Assembly: GCA_963753725.1 (NCBI GenBank)
Contig: CAVWDI010000017.1
Span: 347,126 to 411,125, forward strand
Direction: 5' to 3'
Origin: CAVWDI01 sp963753725
Lineage (GTDB): Bacteria > Chloroflexota > Anaerolineae > Anaerolineales > UBA4823
Length of the DNA stretch: 64,000 bases
The notes under the pieces were generated by a model that saw only the letters and a program-made list of their open reading frames with translations, had not been told where the DNA came from and searched no databases. The translations under genes were made by a program, and so were the position numbers. Positions within the stretch are counted from its first letter, which is position 1, and each line of letters begins with the position of its first letter. This document shows positions 39,341-48,992 of the stretch, one piece after another.

Positions 39341-40233
39341 TCAAGATTTGGCTAATGCTTCAACACCACCAGCAATATCTAACATTTCATTTGTAATTGT
39401 TTGTTGTCTGGCCTTGTTATATTCCAACTGCAGCGCTTCTGCTAAAGCTGTGGCGCTGTCTGTCGCGTTCCTCATGGCTACCATGCGAGCCGCATGCTCA
39501 CTGGCTAGAGACTCAAGAATTGATTGGTAAACTTGCAATGCAGTGAATCTGGGGATAATTTCATCCAGAATTTGTGACCGACCTGGTTCATAAATATATG
39601 TTGCGGCAAGACTGCGCTCCGCCTTGCTAAAAGCTTCTACCCGGTCTCACCAGTTTCCACTTCCAAGGGGAGCAGCTTTTTCAAAGTAGGTACCTGTAAA
39701 ACGAGATTGACAAAATCCGTATAAACCAGGTAAACCTCATCAACATTTCCTTCTAAAAATTCATCCACTGCCAAACGGCCAATTGCTGATACATCTGCGA
39801 ATGAAGGATCAGCAGGTAGATTGCTGAACTCTGCCATCACATCCTTCCTGCGCCGAAGCAGTAAATCCCGACCTTTCCGACCCACGGTAATATATCGCAC
39901 AGGCACTGTAAAATTATTAAAGTTCTCCAGTGTGAAGCGAACAATATTCGTCGTATAGGGTCCCGCTAAGCCTCTGTCCCCAGTGATCATTAATGCCAGT
40001 ACATTTTTTGTTTCGTTACGTTTAGTCAGCAGGGGATGTAATGTCTCCCTTCCGGGCTGGGCCGCGATATGAGTTAATACCTGCCATGCTTTAGATGCAT
40101 ACGGCCGTGTATCCATCATAGCCTGCATGGCTTTACGGACTTTGCTTGCACTCACGGCTTCCAAAGCACGCGTCACCTGCGAAATATTCTTTACACTTTG
40201 TATACGTAATCGTACTTCTCTTGTGTTTGGCAT
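39341..40233 (-). CDS. atpG: ATP synthase gamma subunit, with one frame break near 39640
   Basis: About 297 residues, the central rotor stalk. N-terminal helix REVRLRIQSVKNISQVTRALEAVSASKVRKA and C-terminal helix ASEHAARMVAMRNATDSA, LEYNKARQQTITNEMLDIAGG are the conserved parts. The break after VETGETG is a single base; the next frame runs VEAFSKAERSLAATYIYEP to the stop. Lies between atpA and atpD as usual. Confidence 0.93.
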
Positions 40234-40287
40234 ATCATTTACAACTTAGAAAACTAATACAGCCTTTTTCTATGAATACAGCGGTGA

Positions 40288-41951
40288 TTACTGCCAGGTG
40301 CTGCTGAAAGCATCTAGCGCTGTACGTAATTTAATCTCCGTATCTTCTTCGATCACATTCTTTTCGGCAATATCTTTGCCAATATCTGGGTAAGAAGTAT
40401 TCATAAACCGGACCAATGAGGTTTCCCAGGTGCGCATGCGGTCGATAGGGACTTCATCGGCAAAACCGTTCGTTCCAGCATATATCATGATTACCTGGTT
40501 TTCCAAGGAGACCGGTTCATATTGTGGCTGTTTTAGAATTTCCTGCAAATGCTGTCCTCTATTCAATTGAGCTTGTGTAGATTTGTCCAGATCAGATCCA
40601 AATTGCGCAAACGCCGCTAATTCCCGGAACGAAGCCATATCTAATCGTAAGACGACCAGCTACCTGCCGCATTGATTTTGCTTGCGCATCGCCGCCCACT
40701 CGTGATACAGATAGACCAACATTGATCGCCGGCCGAATACCAGCATAAAACAAGTTATTTTCAAGGTAAATTTGACCATCTGTGATAGAAATCACATTGG
40801 TTGGGACATAAGCTGAAACATCACCTAACAAAGTCTCAATAATTGGCAGCGCTGTTAGTGAACCGCCTGTGCCGCGCAACTTTTAATATCTTATATTCAT
40901 CCGAATTTTCCATCTCGCTCAGAGCGACTTCAGCATCATGAATTGCGATGGGTCCATCATATACTTCGCCATTTACAGCCTCAGCACTTCAGCCTGCTCA
41001 CCAGAAAATTCATTTGGAACGATCACGAATTTATCGGCTAATCGAGCTGCTCTTTCCAGCAGCCGTGAATGCAAATAGAATACATCACCCGGATATGCCT
41101 CACGTCCAGGTGGTCGCCGTAATAATAATGAGACCTGACGATAAGCCCAGGCATGCTTGGATAGGTCATCAAACACAACCAATGCATCCCCGCCGTGTTC
41201 CATAAATTCTTCACCCATTGCACAGCCAGCGTATGGAGCGATATACTGCAGTGCGGCTGGTTCATCCGCTGCAGCAATCACCACGATTGTATATTCCATA
41301 GCGCCACGACGTTCCAGGGTGGCGACCGTACGTGCAATGGCAGCTTTTTTCTGTCCGATCGCAACATAAATGCAGATCAGATCTTTTCCTTTCTGATTGA
41401 TAATCGTATCGATGGCAATCGCGGTTTTGCCTGTTTGGCGGTCACCAATGATTAATTCACGCTGTCCACGCCCAATTGGAATCATTGAATCGATCGCCTT
41501 TATCCCAGTTTGCACCGGGGTATCAACATCTCTGCGCGCATACTACTCCTGGGGCGATACGTTCGATAGGACGAAAATTTTCAAATTTTAATGGGCCTTT
41601 CCCGTCCACTGGTTCACCCAAAGCATTGACAACCCGTCCAATTAATCCATCGCCGACCGGAACGGATGAAATACGACCTGTAGAACGAACCGCCATACCT
41701 TCCTCGATTTCTGAATACTCACCCATAATGATCACGCCAACATTATCATTTTCCAGGTTGAACGCGGTACCCATAACGCCATTTTCAAATTGAACTAATT
41801 CTTGTGCGCGTACATCTGACAGACCCCCTACCAGCGCGATACCATCCCCATCTTCCAGCACATAACCAATATCACGGACTTCCAACGAAGGTTCAAAGTC
41901 ATCAATTTGTTTTTTAAGGTCGTTGGTAATTTGATTGATCAGATCGGACAT
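40288..41951 (-). CDS. atpA: ATP synthase alpha subunit, with four frame breaks
   Basis: About 554 residues. Walker A GDRQTGKT, IGRVVNALGEPVDGKG, TGIKAIDSMIPIGRGQRELI and GTGGSLTALPIIETLLGDVSAYVPTNVISITDGQI are seen. After ADKFVIVPNEF there is an insertion (AVNGEVYDGPIAIHDAEVAL) of the kind found in Chloroflexota alpha subunits. Breaks lie near 41538, 40985, 40880 and 40640; each is one base. GGAGG precedes the ATG. There is no atpH, atpF, atpE or atpB upstream. Confidence 0.93.
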
Positions 41952-42189
41952 CTTGCCTCCACACCAGTTTTACAAACTTTTGTCTTAATAATATCCAATT
42001 TCCATTGGGAATGAGGATCACTTTACATACCACCGCCCGGGTCTAATATAAGCTCCCGGCAGCGTTAACTTTTGCACTTCACATCTTCAAAAAGTGCAAT
42101 GTTTCTATCATATTTAATAATTCCTCCAATAGATGGACAAATGATACCTGAAAGGAATGATATTGTCTAGTTTTGTAAATATTTTATGC

Positions 42190-43052
42190 CTACTTCATTG
42201 AAGAATTTTGTTCTGGCGGGTGACTTTTTGCATCTACACCGAGTTCTTGTGAACGGAGATAGGCTGCCCATATCGCGCGTGAAATTGCGGTTCGGAAACC
42301 TGCCTTATCCAGGTAATAAAGCGCAGCCGCAGAAGTGCCTCCTGGGGAAGTAACCTCGTTTCGCAGCCTCGCCAGATGAACGGGGTCTTCTCGTTCTTCG
42401 TAATAGTCCACTGATCCTCTAACCGTTTGGGCGACTAGTTTTTCTGCAATTCTTCTGGGAAATCCTAAATGAACGCCGGCATCAACCATTGCTTCCATGA
42501 ATAGGAACACGTAAGATGGTCCGGTCCCTGACACAGCAGTCGCCATGTCCAGGTAGTATTCCTCTTCCACCAGGACTTCCTCACCCAACGCCAGTAGAAT
42601 CTCGCCGCGCCATTTTCATTTGTTCCTCCGTCACTTTTGGTGAGCAGGTCCAAACAGTGATACCTTTTCCAATTTGGGCAGGTGTATTTGGCATACAGCG
42701 CACAACCATATCATGCCCGCAGCTGGCGCTGATTTTATCGATCGTTGCTCCAGCCACAATAGACATTAACAAAGCGCCCGGTTTTGTAGAACCACATATA
42801 CCACTCAGTACCCGCTCCAATCGTTGTGGTTTTACTGCCAGAATTATGATGTCTGAATCAGATGCCGCTTCTGCGTTATCCGAATTAACATTTAATTCTA
42901 TAAATGGATGCTAATTCATCCAATCTTTCCTGGCGCGGACCAGCTGCGATGATCGACTCAGGTCTGGCAACATCCTGATTAATTAATCCGTATATCATTC
43001 CTTCTGCCATAGCGCCTGGACCGATAAACGCTAACTTTCGATTTTCTATCAT
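42190..43052 (-). CDS. proC: Pyrroline-5-carboxylate reductase, with two frame breaks
   Basis: About 287 residues, last step of proline synthesis (NAD(P)H-dependent). LAFIGPGAMAEGMIYGL is the dinucleotide site (GxGxMA, here GPGAMA), then DIIILAVKPQ, VRCMPNTPAQIG, and the C-terminal AVSGTGPSYVFLFMEAM and NEVTSPGGTSAAAL (substrate site). Breaks are near 42915 (IYELNVNSDN when one A is removed) and near 42595 (ARRILLALGEEV). Follows ruvA by 15 bases. Confidence 0.92.
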
Positions 43053-43067
43053 GGAAATTTACCTTTT

Positions 43068-43643
43068 CTATTGAAAGTATTGAAGCGCCAATTTTAACCG
43101 GGATTCCAAATCCTCTGGCGCATCTCTCGGTATGGCCTGTAAAGCAGTTTGTGCCTCAACAATACTGTATCCCAAGGCGGTAAGCGCAGCCAATACTTCC
43201 GCATCGACTTCAGCGGTCACAGAATGCGGTACGATAATATACTCAGAGGGGATTTGGTCTTGCAGCTGCAGAATTATCTTTTGGGCCGTTTTTTTCCCGA
43301 TACCAGGTACCTGGAAAAGAACATCAGTTTGATCCATCAGTATCGCATTTCTAATTTCGTCAACCCCTAACATCGAAAGGACAGCTAATCCAAGCCGTGG
43401 ACCAACACCATTTACCCCCAACAGAAGTGTGAATAATTCTTTCTCGTCTTTCGTTTCAAAGCCATACAATGTCAAAGAGTCTTCTCGGACGATAAGATTG
43501 GTATTGAGAAATATCCGATCTCCGGATTGGTGCTGGTCTTTGAAAGGTAAAGGTACGAAAACCTCAATCCCAACACCGCCAACCTCGATGACTAAACTGT
43601 TTGTATCAATTTCAAGGACTCGTCCACTTATACTCGCAATCAT
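43068..43643 (-). CDS. ruvA: Holliday junction helicase subunit RuvA
   Basis: 191 residues: N-terminal OB fold (MIASISGRVLEIDTNSLVIEVGGVGIEVFVP), two helix-hairpin-helix motifs (LLGVNGVGPRLGLAVLS; VPGIGKKTAQKIILQL) and a C-terminal domain III (ALTALGYSIVEAQTAL) that contacts RuvB. It binds four-way junctions. ruvB is not in the window. Confidence 0.96.
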   Translation of the reverse strand: MIASISGRVLEIDTNSLVIEVGGVGIEVFVPLPFKDQHQSGDRIFLNTNLIVREDSLTLYGFETKDEKELFTLLLGVNGVGPRLGLAVLSMLGVDEIRNAILMDQTDVLFQVPGIGKKTAQKIILQLQDQIPSEYIIVPHSVTAEVDAEVLAALTALGYSIVEAQTALQAIPRDAPEDLESRLKLALQYFQ

Positions 43644-43650
43644 CTTTCAA

Positions 43651-44148
43651 TCATCCATTCTCATACAATCGTTTAGACTTCGCGCTGTGAATATGGCAAA
43701 TCGCCACAGCAAGCGCATCAGCTGCATCATCTGGTTTCGGAATTTCTTTCAATAACAGCAATGCTTTAACCATTTGTTGAATTTGATTCTTATCGGCTTT
43801 ACCATAACCAGTAACTGCTTGTTTCACTTCCAAGGGTGTGTACTCTGTAATACCAACGTTCGTTTCCGCCAATGCCAGCATGGCAACCCCTCGCCCTTGA
43901 CCAACACTTATCGCGGTCCGTACATTACGTTGAAAAAATAATTTCTCCACCGCTCCGCTATCTGGACGATGGAGATTTGATAATTCCACTAGTCTATGAT
44001 ATATGACCGACAATCGCTCAGAAATTGGTAGTTTGGAAGATGTTTCGATTACACCATAGTCAATCGCTTCCAGACTCCCACCTCCATTTTCCCGAACCAG
44101 TCCATATCCTGTCGAGGCTGTTCCCGGATCTATTCCAATCACCAACAT
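43651..44148 (-). CDS. ruvC: Holliday junction resolvase RuvC
   Basis: 165 residues. The four catalytic acids are in GIDPGTASTGYG (Asp7), AVEKLFFQRN (Glu about 67), and KPDDAADALAVA (two Asp near the C-terminus). It cuts Holliday junctions with RuvAB. 7 bases to ruvA, 6 bases from yebC. Confidence 0.96.
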   Translation of the reverse strand: MLVIGIDPGTASTGYGLVRENGGGSLEAIDYGVIETSSKLPISERLSVIYHRLVELSNLHRPDSGAVEKLFFQRNVRTAISVGQGRGVAMLALAETNVGITEYTPLEVKQAVTGYGKADKNQIQQMVKALLLLKEIPKPDDAADALAVAICHIHSAKSKRLYENG

Positions 44149-44154
44149 ACTTTA

Positions 44155-44909
44155 TCAAGCTGCTTCCAGTTCAGCCATTATCTGATCGGTCAGCAGCATA
44201 TTTGAAAATACTCGCTGGACATCCTCCAAATCTTCCAACGCTTCAATAACTCTCAGAACCTGTACAGTTTCTTCCACGCCAAGTTCGGTTTCATTATTCG
44301 GTATCATACGCAGTTCAGCGTCTTGCGCCTCAATGCCGGCTTCTTTCAATCGGTCGCTGATTTCTTTAAAGATTCAACCGCGGCTATAATCTCAACCAGA
44401 TCATCCACAAATGTCACATCGTCAGCGCCTGCTTCAACAGCAAGTTCAAAGATTGCATCTGAATCGTGGTCACTTAGCGGGAAAGCGAAGTAAGAAATCC
44501 TGGTAAACTGCCATCCCACTGCACCCGCTTCTGCAAAATTTCCACCGAATCGGCTGAGCGTATGTCGAATATCTGCAACCGCCCGGTTTCGATTATCTGT
44601 TACGCATTCCATCATCAGAGCAATCCCATGCGGGGCATATCCTTCATACGTGATTTCATCAATTTGAACCCCGTCTTTTAACTCTCCAGTGCCGCGTTTT
44701 ATCGCCCTTTCAATACCATCTTTCGGCATATTCTGGGACTTTGCTCTATCGATTGCATACTGCAGCCGTAAATTCATAGTTGGGTCTCCCCCACCATCAC
44801 GCGCAGCAACAGTAATTTCTTTGGCAAGCTTTGTAAAAATTTGTCCCCGCTTGGCATCAGCAGCGCCTTTCTTGCGCCGAATGGTCGACCAATGCGAATG
44901 TCCAGACAT
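44155..44909 (-). CDS. yebC: YebC/PmpR family protein, with one frame break near 44365
   Basis: About 251 residues. GHSHWSTIRRKKGAADAKRGQIFTKLAKEI and YEGYAPHGIALMMECVTDN are the family signatures. YebC proteins are translation or transcription factors, recently linked to relieving ribosome stalling at prolines. The break is one missing base after GAATCTTT; then KEISDRLKEAGIEAQDAELRMIPN follows. Classic yebC-ruvC-ruvA order. Confidence 0.94.
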
Positions 44910-44965
44910 AGTTTTATCTCCTGCTGTAGATTTTACATGTGTATTCTTTAAAAATATTACTCGAC

Positions 44966-44977
44966 AAAATTATACCA
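44966..44977 (-). promoter_or_regulatory. Extended -10 promoter candidate for the yebC operon
   Basis: Minus strand TGGTATAAT: a TG motif one base before TATAAT (44969-44974), about 60 bases before the yebC start. No convincing -35. Confidence 0.5.
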
Positions 44978-45082
44978 AACCAGTACATTTACAAGTTATG
45001 ATTTTGTTCTAAACTTTTTTATTTGTCCTCTTTTGTTGTAGTAAACAATTTCAGCGTCTAACTCGATGATGATCACACCAAA

Positions 45083-45119
45083 ATAAAAGGGGTTGTCCCT
45101 TTCAACCAGACAACCCCTC
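45083..45119 (-). terminator. Rho-independent terminator of ino1
   Basis: Minus strand GGGGTTGTC...GGACAACCCC stem followed by TTTTATTTT, 20 bases after the stop. Confidence 0.88.
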
Positions 45120-45136
45120 AGGTCGTGAAAATTTAC

Positions 45137-46231
45137 CTAATTTGGTTTTTTGCCTTCGTCCTTAATAAATACATCCACCATCTCACGCGCAACATCATCC
45201 TTATACTGCTTTGGCGGACTCTTCATAAAGTATGCTGCTGGTCCATATAAGGGACCTGAAATTCCGCGATCCAATGCAAGTTTTGCGCAGCGTACTGCGT
45301 CAATAATTACCCCAGCCGAATTTGGCGAATCCCAGACTTCCAGTTTGGCTTCCAGGTTTAAAGGCACATCGCCGAATGTCGTGCCTTCCATACGGATATG
45401 GCAAAATTTACGATCGGTGAGCCAGGGTACGTAATCGCTGGGACCTACATGGACATTATCTTTGTCCAACTCATAAGGCAGCATGCTTGTCACGGCATTT
45501 GTTTTGGATATCTTTTTTGATTCCAAGCGTTCTCTTTCCAACATATTGATGAAATCTGTATTTCCACCGAAATTCAACTGGTATGTACGGTCCAATTTAA
45601 TGCCGCGATCCACAAATAGACTGGTGAGTACACGATGGAGTATGGTTGCTCCAAATTGGCTTTTAATATCGTCGCCAATAATCGGTAAGCCGCGCTCTTT
45701 GAAACGACCGATCCAATAATCCTGACTGGCAATAAAGACGGGTATACCATTTACAAATGCACAGCCCGCGTCCAATACCTGTTCGACATACCACTTTGTA
45801 GCCATTTCAGATCCAACAGGTAAATAATTCACAACCACATCTGTTTTCGTTTTCTTTAATATACCGACTATATCAGCGGTTGGTCCAGGCGCTTTTTTGA
45901 CCATATCTTTTATATATTTACCCAAACCATCATGAGTCATACCACGCGCGACCTTGACCTTCAATTTTGGTACTTTCGAGAATTGGTAAGTGTTATTGGG
46001 ATACGCGTATATCGCTTCGCTCAGGTCTTTACCCACTTTTGTTTGTACAACATCAAAAGCTGCTGTGAACTCAATATCCCGAATATGATAACCACCCAGG
46101 TTGACGTGCATAATTCCAGGCAACTGGTCATCATCTTTGGCATCTTTGTAATAATTAACTCCCTGTACTAGAGACGAAGCGCAGTTACCCACCCCGATGA
46201 TTGCGACTCTCACTTTTTCGTTTTCACTCAT
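45137..46231 (-). CDS. ino1: Myo-inositol-1-phosphate synthase
   Basis: 364 residues. It isomerises glucose-6-phosphate to inositol-1-phosphate using NAD. VRVAIIGVGNCASSLVQGV is the NAD site; DIVGILKKTKTDVVVNYLPVGSE, GDDIKSQFGATILHR and LNFGGNTDFINM are the active-site blocks of the short actinobacterial/thermophile form. The start at 46231 has AGGAGA upstream. Inositol lipids or compatible solutes may be the end product. Promoter and terminator are both visible, so it is monocistronic. Confidence 0.95.
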   Translation of the reverse strand: MSENEKVRVAIIGVGNCASSLVQGVNYYKDAKDDDQLPGIMHVNLGGYHIRDIEFTAAFDVVQTKVGKDLSEAIYAYPNNTYQFSKVPKLKVKVARGMTHDGLGKYIKDMVKKAPGPTADIVGILKKTKTDVVVNYLPVGSEMATKWYVEQVLDAGCAFVNGIPVFIASQDYWIGRFKERGLPIIGDDIKSQFGATILHRVLTSLFVDRGIKLDRTYQLNFGGNTDFINMLERERLESKKISKTNAVTSMLPYELDKDNVHVGPSDYVPWLTDRKFCHIRMEGTTFGDVPLNLEAKLEVWDSPNSAGVIIDAVRCAKLALDRGISGPLYGPAAYFMKSPPKQYKDDVAREMVDVFIKDEGKKPN

Positions 46232-46275
46232 TAAGCTCTCCTGTAATAGATTGATGCAATTCAATTTGCGATCGT

Positions 46276-46304
46276 CATTATAACTTGGAATCCTTCACAA
46301 TCCA
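46276..46304 (-). promoter_or_regulatory. Promoter of ino1
   Basis: Minus strand TTGGAT (46299-46304) and TATAAT (46276-46281), 17-base spacer, 45 bases before the start. Confidence 0.7.
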
Positions 46305-46411
46305 AATCAAAGCTTAACCATTAAACAATGCCGAATATTACTATGCGCAATGACTGCGATTCTTGCAATGTTTGATTGTTTATTTTGCGCTTACCCAAAA
46401 ACGATATCGTC

Positions 46412-46440
46412 TTGCCAAAGCGATTTGGCTGGATTATAAT
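46412..46440 (+). promoter_or_regulatory. Promoter of tRNA-Pro
   Basis: TTGCCA (46412-46417) and TATAAT (46435-46440) with a 17-base spacer, 25 bases before the tRNA. Confidence 0.75.
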
Positions 46441-46465
46441 CCTGACGCTCTAAAAAGACGATCAT

Positions 46466-46539
46466 CGGGGCGTGGCTCAGTCCGGTAGAGCGCACGGTTC
46501 GGGTCCGTGAGGTCGGCGGTTCAAATCCGCCCGCCCCGA
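46466..46539 (+). tRNA. tRNA-Pro (anticodon CGG)
   Basis: Acceptor CGGGGCG/CGCCCCG, D arm GCTC...GAGC, anticodon arm CACGG-TTCGGGT-CCGTG with CGG, variable AGGTC, T arm GGCGG-TTCAAAT-CCGCC, discriminator A. CCA is not encoded. It marks the edge between core genes and the accessory region that starts with a recombinase. Confidence 0.96.
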
Positions 46540-46553
46540 CAAAACATAACCTC

Positions 46554-46593
46554 TGACCCTAGGGATACCCCTGAAACACTATCCTTGGGGTCA
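46554..46593. repeat. 14-bp inverted repeat just after tRNA-Pro
   Basis: TGACCCTAGGGATA and TATCCTTGGGGTCA pair over 14 bases (two G-T pairs) around a 12-base loop. It has no T run after it. Possible processing hairpin or part of an integration site. Confidence 0.6.
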
Positions 46594-46676
46594 AAGGTAA
46601 CGGGGAAATCAAAAAAGCGTTTTACCACTGACCTAAAGGTTCTTGAAGTACTCTGGCATAAAAAAAGCCTGTTCTA

Positions 46677-46701
46677 AATTATCGAAACTGTTTCGATAAT
46701 T
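46677..46701. repeat. Perfect 25-bp palindrome before the first recombinase
   Basis: AATTATCGAAAC-T-GTTTCGATAATT: two exact 12-base arms, 36 bases before the recombinase start. The arm ATTATCGAAAC recurs at 58835-58845. Either an operator of the recombinase gene or recombinase binding arms. Confidence 0.7.
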
Positions 46702-46737
46702 ATCATCACTGGCACAAGTGTACCGGAGGAACCAAGG

Positions 46738-47668
46738 ATGAAAAACCACAAAATTACTTTCTCTCAAGCCCTAGAAGGTTACAAACTTTATTTCAATTCT
46801 CGCCACTTAAGTCCACTTAACTTACCGAGATTACACTAATTCCTATCGAAAATTTGCGAAATTTCTCGGTAATGATCCACCCATCGAAGATATCAATTTA
46901 AAGCAGGTAGAAGCCTTTCTGGCGGCTCAGGAAGTCAGCAACAAAACAATTCTCAACTACCATACTGGTCTCTCCGCTCTATGGACCTGGGCCCTCAAAG
47001 ATGGCCTGGTTAAAGAAGAAATTCTCCATAAAGTTACCCGACCCAAACCTGAAAAGCGCGAGGTCAAACCCTATTCTGAAGTCGATATTCGCGCTATGCT
47101 GGGTGCTCTGGATAAATCAAAATCCTACACTCGACCTGGAAAACGTGAATCTGACCATTCACTCACTACAGCTATACGTAACAGGTCCATTATCCTTCTT
47201 CTTCTCGATACTGGTATACGTTCCTCTGAACTCTGTGACCTCCGGATCCACCACGCAGATCTAACCAATCGCCACATCCTGGTTATGGGGAAAGGTAGCA
47301 AGGAACGTATGCTCCCCTTTTGTTCCCGCACCGGCCGTGCACTTTGGCGATACCTGGCTGCTAGAAAGGAAGATACAGCTGAGAATTTTTTATTTCTCAC
47401 CGATTTTGAAACTCCCTTTGTCCGTGATCACCTGCGTAAAACACTATGGAGAATCGGTCAGCGCGCTGGAGTTTCCGGAGCAGGTGTCCATCGCTTCCGC
47501 CATACCTTCGCAATCAACTTTCTCCGCAATGGAGGTGATCCGTATTCGCTCCAGCGTCTGCTTGGTCACTCCACAATGGAGATGGTCCTTCGCTACTTCT
47601 CAATCGCTCAGGCAGACCTGGACAAAAATCATAAACTTGCTTCACCAGTGGATAATTGGCGATTATGA
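46738..47668 (+). CDS. Tyrosine recombinase (XerC/D-like), with one frame break near 46822
   Basis: About 310 residues. The N-terminal SAM-like domain (TYRDYTNSYRKFAKFLG, NLKQVEAFLAAQ) binds DNA. The catalytic domain has Arg in DTGIRSSELCDL, Lys in GKGSKERMLPF, HRFRHTF, LGHSTMEMVLRYFSIA (His and nucleophile Tyr). A single extra A near 46822 (CTTAACTTACC) breaks the frame; the rest is intact. GGAGG lies before the ATG. It sits 200 bases after tRNA-Pro and has its own terminator, as expected for an island integrase. Confidence 0.88.
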
Positions 47669-47683
47669 ATATTGATAAATAGT

Positions 47684-47722
47684 AAAAGGCTGTCATAATA
47701 AAAGGACAGCCTTTATTATTTT
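47684..47722 (+). terminator. Rho-independent terminator of the first recombinase
   Basis: AAAGGCTGTC-ATAATAAAAG-GACAGCCTTT followed by ATTATTTT, 16 bases after the stop. It is symmetric and also faces the convergent Abi-like gene. Confidence 0.88.
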
Positions 47723-47758
47723 CTAATCAATCTATTTTTCCGTTTCGATCAATGCGGT

Positions 47759-48504
47759 TTATTTTTCTCCAGTTATTTTTTTGTCAAGATATTGAATGAA
47801 AGTCTTAGCAATATGGATAGATAACATTGCCTCATTTTCGTCCAATATTTGTTCATTGGGATGGGCCAGGCTTGCATGATTTCTAATTGTATTAAGTGCA
47901 TCTAGAATATTTGCCATCGATCGTAATATCTTTTTGATTTCATCTCTTCTGGAACCAAAATCTCTTATAGTTGGATGTTGATTTTGAAGTAGTTTGAAGA
48001 GATTAGTGATACTTGCATCCTTCGAGTAAGTAATATTTTCTTCATCACATAATGCTTCTAAATATCCATGAAAAGCGGTGTGGATTCTATCCACTGCATT
48101 TGAAGGACCTTTTTCATTTATCAATATTTCTGCATCAGTTAGCGATTGAATAACAGCTTCTTTTGCCGATTTCGGAGTTCTTATTTCGACAATTGAAATA
48201 TTGTCAAGTTGTTTGATTATTGTCTCTATCTTTCTAGCGTTTTCATTGGTTCTTAATTCAGAAGAATTCGGTGGATATTTTTTAATATCCCTCGGAGAAT
48301 TTTAACCTGTGTTTTGGGATCTGATGTTTCAAGAATTTGTATAAATCTATCACAAGTGTTACCCTCTATTTTATATGTATCAATTTCCAAATCGCAAAAT
48401 TCTCTATAAAACTCATAATGGGTGCGATAATTAAAATCTCCTAGGTATCCAGCTTCTACTCCAATATATTGATTGACTAAAAAATAAATATCAGACTGCT
48501 TCAT
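47759..48504 (-). CDS. Abi-type (abortive infection) protein with Abi_C-like domain, one frame break near 48283
   Basis: About 248 residues when read across a short A run (six A where seven are needed), which gives GILKKYPPNSSELRTNENARK. The N-terminal part (IYFLVNQYIGVEAGYLGDFNYRTHYEFY, AKILRGIL type) resembles the N-terminal domain of AbiJ-like proteins. The C-terminal part (DRIHTAFHGYLEALC, LRSMANILDALNTIRNHASLAHP) fits the Abi_C/HEPN-like domain with R-N-x-x-x-x-H (RNHASLAH), the expected RNase motif. It would kill or arrest phage-infected cells by RNA cleavage. Assignment is from pattern only. Confidence 0.72.
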
Positions 48505-48631
48505 TGTGTCATCATTATATTATTAATTATCCCCCAACGTGTAGCCTTCAAAAAGCCCTCTCACCAGGGCTTTTTTCATTCTCACTTCCAATTACCAATA
48601 GGTGATTTCCCAAATTCCTCCCAATAATATA

Positions 48632-48661
48632 TTGACACAGAACATACGTTCTATCTATAAT
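48632..48661 (+). promoter_or_regulatory. Promoter with a LexA-type (SOS) box in the spacer
   Basis: TTGACA (48632-48637) and TATAAT (48656-48661), spacer 18. Inside the spacer lies AGAACATACGTTCT (48639-48652), matching the Gram-positive-type LexA box GAACnnnnGTTC. The same 14 bases recur at 58994-59007. Confidence 0.85.
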
Positions 48662-48694
48662 CCAATAAAACAATCCACAAAGGAGTTTTCACCC

Positions 48695-48868
48695 ATGCCC
48701 ACCGATTACCTCCAGCGCATTGTCAACCTCGAACGCCGCGACTACGACGCTATCAAACAGGTCGCCCAGGACAAAGGTCTCGGCGGTAAAGGTTTTTCCG
48801 CCGCCCTGCGCCTGATCATCCGCGAATGGCAGGATCTAAAATCCAGAGTAACCTTCCCAAATCGCTAG
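48695..48868 (+). CDS. Small ribbon-helix-helix-like regulator
   Basis: 57 residues, ATG preceded by AAAGGAG. The core DAIKQVAQDKGL...FSAALRLIIREWQDLK has the ribbon-helix-helix pattern of small CopG/Arc-type repressors. It is controlled by the SOS-like promoter at 48632 and is followed, after a repeat insertion, by the GC-rich recombinase. Likely a regulator of the element. Similarity is weak because of its size. Confidence 0.65.
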   Translation: MPTDYLQRIVNLERRDYDAIKQVAQDKGLGGKGFSAALRLIIREWQDLKSRVTFPNR

Positions 48869-48892
48869 TCCAATCTTGTCATTTTCGTGTTC

Positions 48893-48992
48893 CCTCTCTC
48901 TCCCGCGAAGCAGCGATTTGCGTAGCGTCCCGCTCGCGCCGCATCCCACGGCAAGTGGGAGCACTTTGCGGGATCCCACCGGTGCGGATTCC
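48893..48992. repeat. Palindromic repeat element between the RHH gene and the second recombinase
   Basis: Shares AGCGTCCCGCTCGCGCCGCA with a copy at about 50224-50243 and has the same outer pair CCCGC/GCGGGA. It seems inserted into the original 5' end of the recombinase, whose start is now unclear. Confidence 0.65.

Noticed and set aside
40288..41951. Programmed frameshifting or introns in atpA
   Set aside because: Four one-base breaks with no slippery site or intron boundary; similar breaks occur in many other genes, so sequence error is simpler.
46466..46539. attL/attR pair from a repeated tRNA-Pro 3' end
   Set aside because: No second copy of the tRNA 3' end was found in the remaining 17 kb.
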